Made by a program: the position numbers and the translations under genes. A stretch of 64,000 nt of DNA. It comes from Modestobacter caceresii. GTDB lineage: Bacteria > Actinomycetota > Actinomycetes > Mycobacteriales > Geodermatophilaceae. Of this stretch, positions 63,962 to 64,000 are shown in pieces. The notes below the pieces were generated by a model. It made no database searches, had not been told where the DNA came from, and worked only from the letters and a program-made list of their open reading frames with translations. The DNA lies in the NCBI RefSeq assembly GCF_000761485.1, contig NZ_JPMX01000118.1:223370-287369 (forward strand), read 5' to 3'. Positions within the stretch are counted from its first letter, which is position 1. The number at the start of each line of letters is the position of its first letter.

Positions 63962-64000
63962 CCGGGTCGACGGCGGACGACGGGCGGGCCGGGGCCCGGG

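Overview
The window is very GC-rich (about 75%), with many GTG/TTG starts, 4-base ATGA/GTGA gene overlaps and leaderless-type promoters. These traits and the gene content point to a high-GC actinobacterium. DUF3107, DUF3152, DUF6758, DUF6912, AdnAB, MoeZ, LpqB, MtrB, an Rv3235-type protein and the F420-type PPOX protein are all typical of that phylum. My best guess is the family Geodermatophilaceae (Blastococcus/Modestobacter/Geodermatophilus type), but that is inference from general resemblance. The gene set recalls the Mycobacterium tuberculosis Rv3198-Rv3245 interval: nudC, adnAB, lipV-type hydrolase, Rv3204-type ATL, moeZ, DUF3152, TB9.4/DUF3107, ferritin-like protein, rhlE, Rv3212-type propeller, Rv3235, secA1, hpf, comF, lpqB and mtrB. 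Lineage-specific blocks are inserted.

Layout. 1-6.4 kb: start of a NudC-like gene, a translationally coupled pair of M16 peptidase subunits, a DUF2510 membrane protein, an M20 dipeptidase and an epoxide-hydrolase-like gene. 6.4-12.2 kb: a complete Mrp Na+/H+ antiporter operon with mrpA and mrpB fused. 12.2-19.2 kb: the AdnA/AdnB helicase-nuclease operon and an alkyltransferase-like repair protein. 19.2-28.9 kb: a proline/glycine-rich membrane protein, a DinB-like protein, MoeZ, an ABC exporter, DUF3152, an alpha/beta hydrolase, a TetR regulator, DUF3107 and a ferritin-like protein. 28.9-36.6 kb: a DEAD-box RNA helicase with a long leader, a PQQ-type propeller protein, an alpha/beta hydrolase, an MpaB/DUF2236 protein, a divergent LysG/LysE amino-acid export pair and a VOC protein. 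36.6-43.1 kb: a RecB-type nuclease, a PHP phosphoesterase, a PH-domain protein, DUF6758, NUDIX, MaoC and an HTTM pair.

43.1-54.5 kb is the most unusual stretch. A WXG100-like secretion target is divergent from an FHA-FtsK ATPase of the type VII secretion EccC/EssC kind, and that ATPase reading frame is broken by one base. Then come DUF6912, a WS/DGAT acyltransferase-fold protein lacking its catalytic histidine, a CpaE-like ATPase with a SAF-domain partner, a small MerR/excisionase-type HTH regulator, a LysM membrane protein and an Rv3235-family protein. 54.5-64 kb returns to core genes: SecA, a PPOX protein, a GNAT acetyltransferase, the hibernation factor HPF, ComFC, LpqB and the MtrB sensor kinase.

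The main non-gene observations are these. A 61-bp palindromic element occurs twice, each copy directly after a stop codon, and its stem pairs are changed in compensatory fashion. A recurrent -10-like TANNNT box lies 6-9 nt before start codons that lack a Shine-Dalgarno sequence. The DEAD-box helicase best fits a CTG start. AT-richer direct repeats with a helical-turn period precede the LysM gene. I found no tRNA, rRNA, CRISPR array, insertion sequence or origin.
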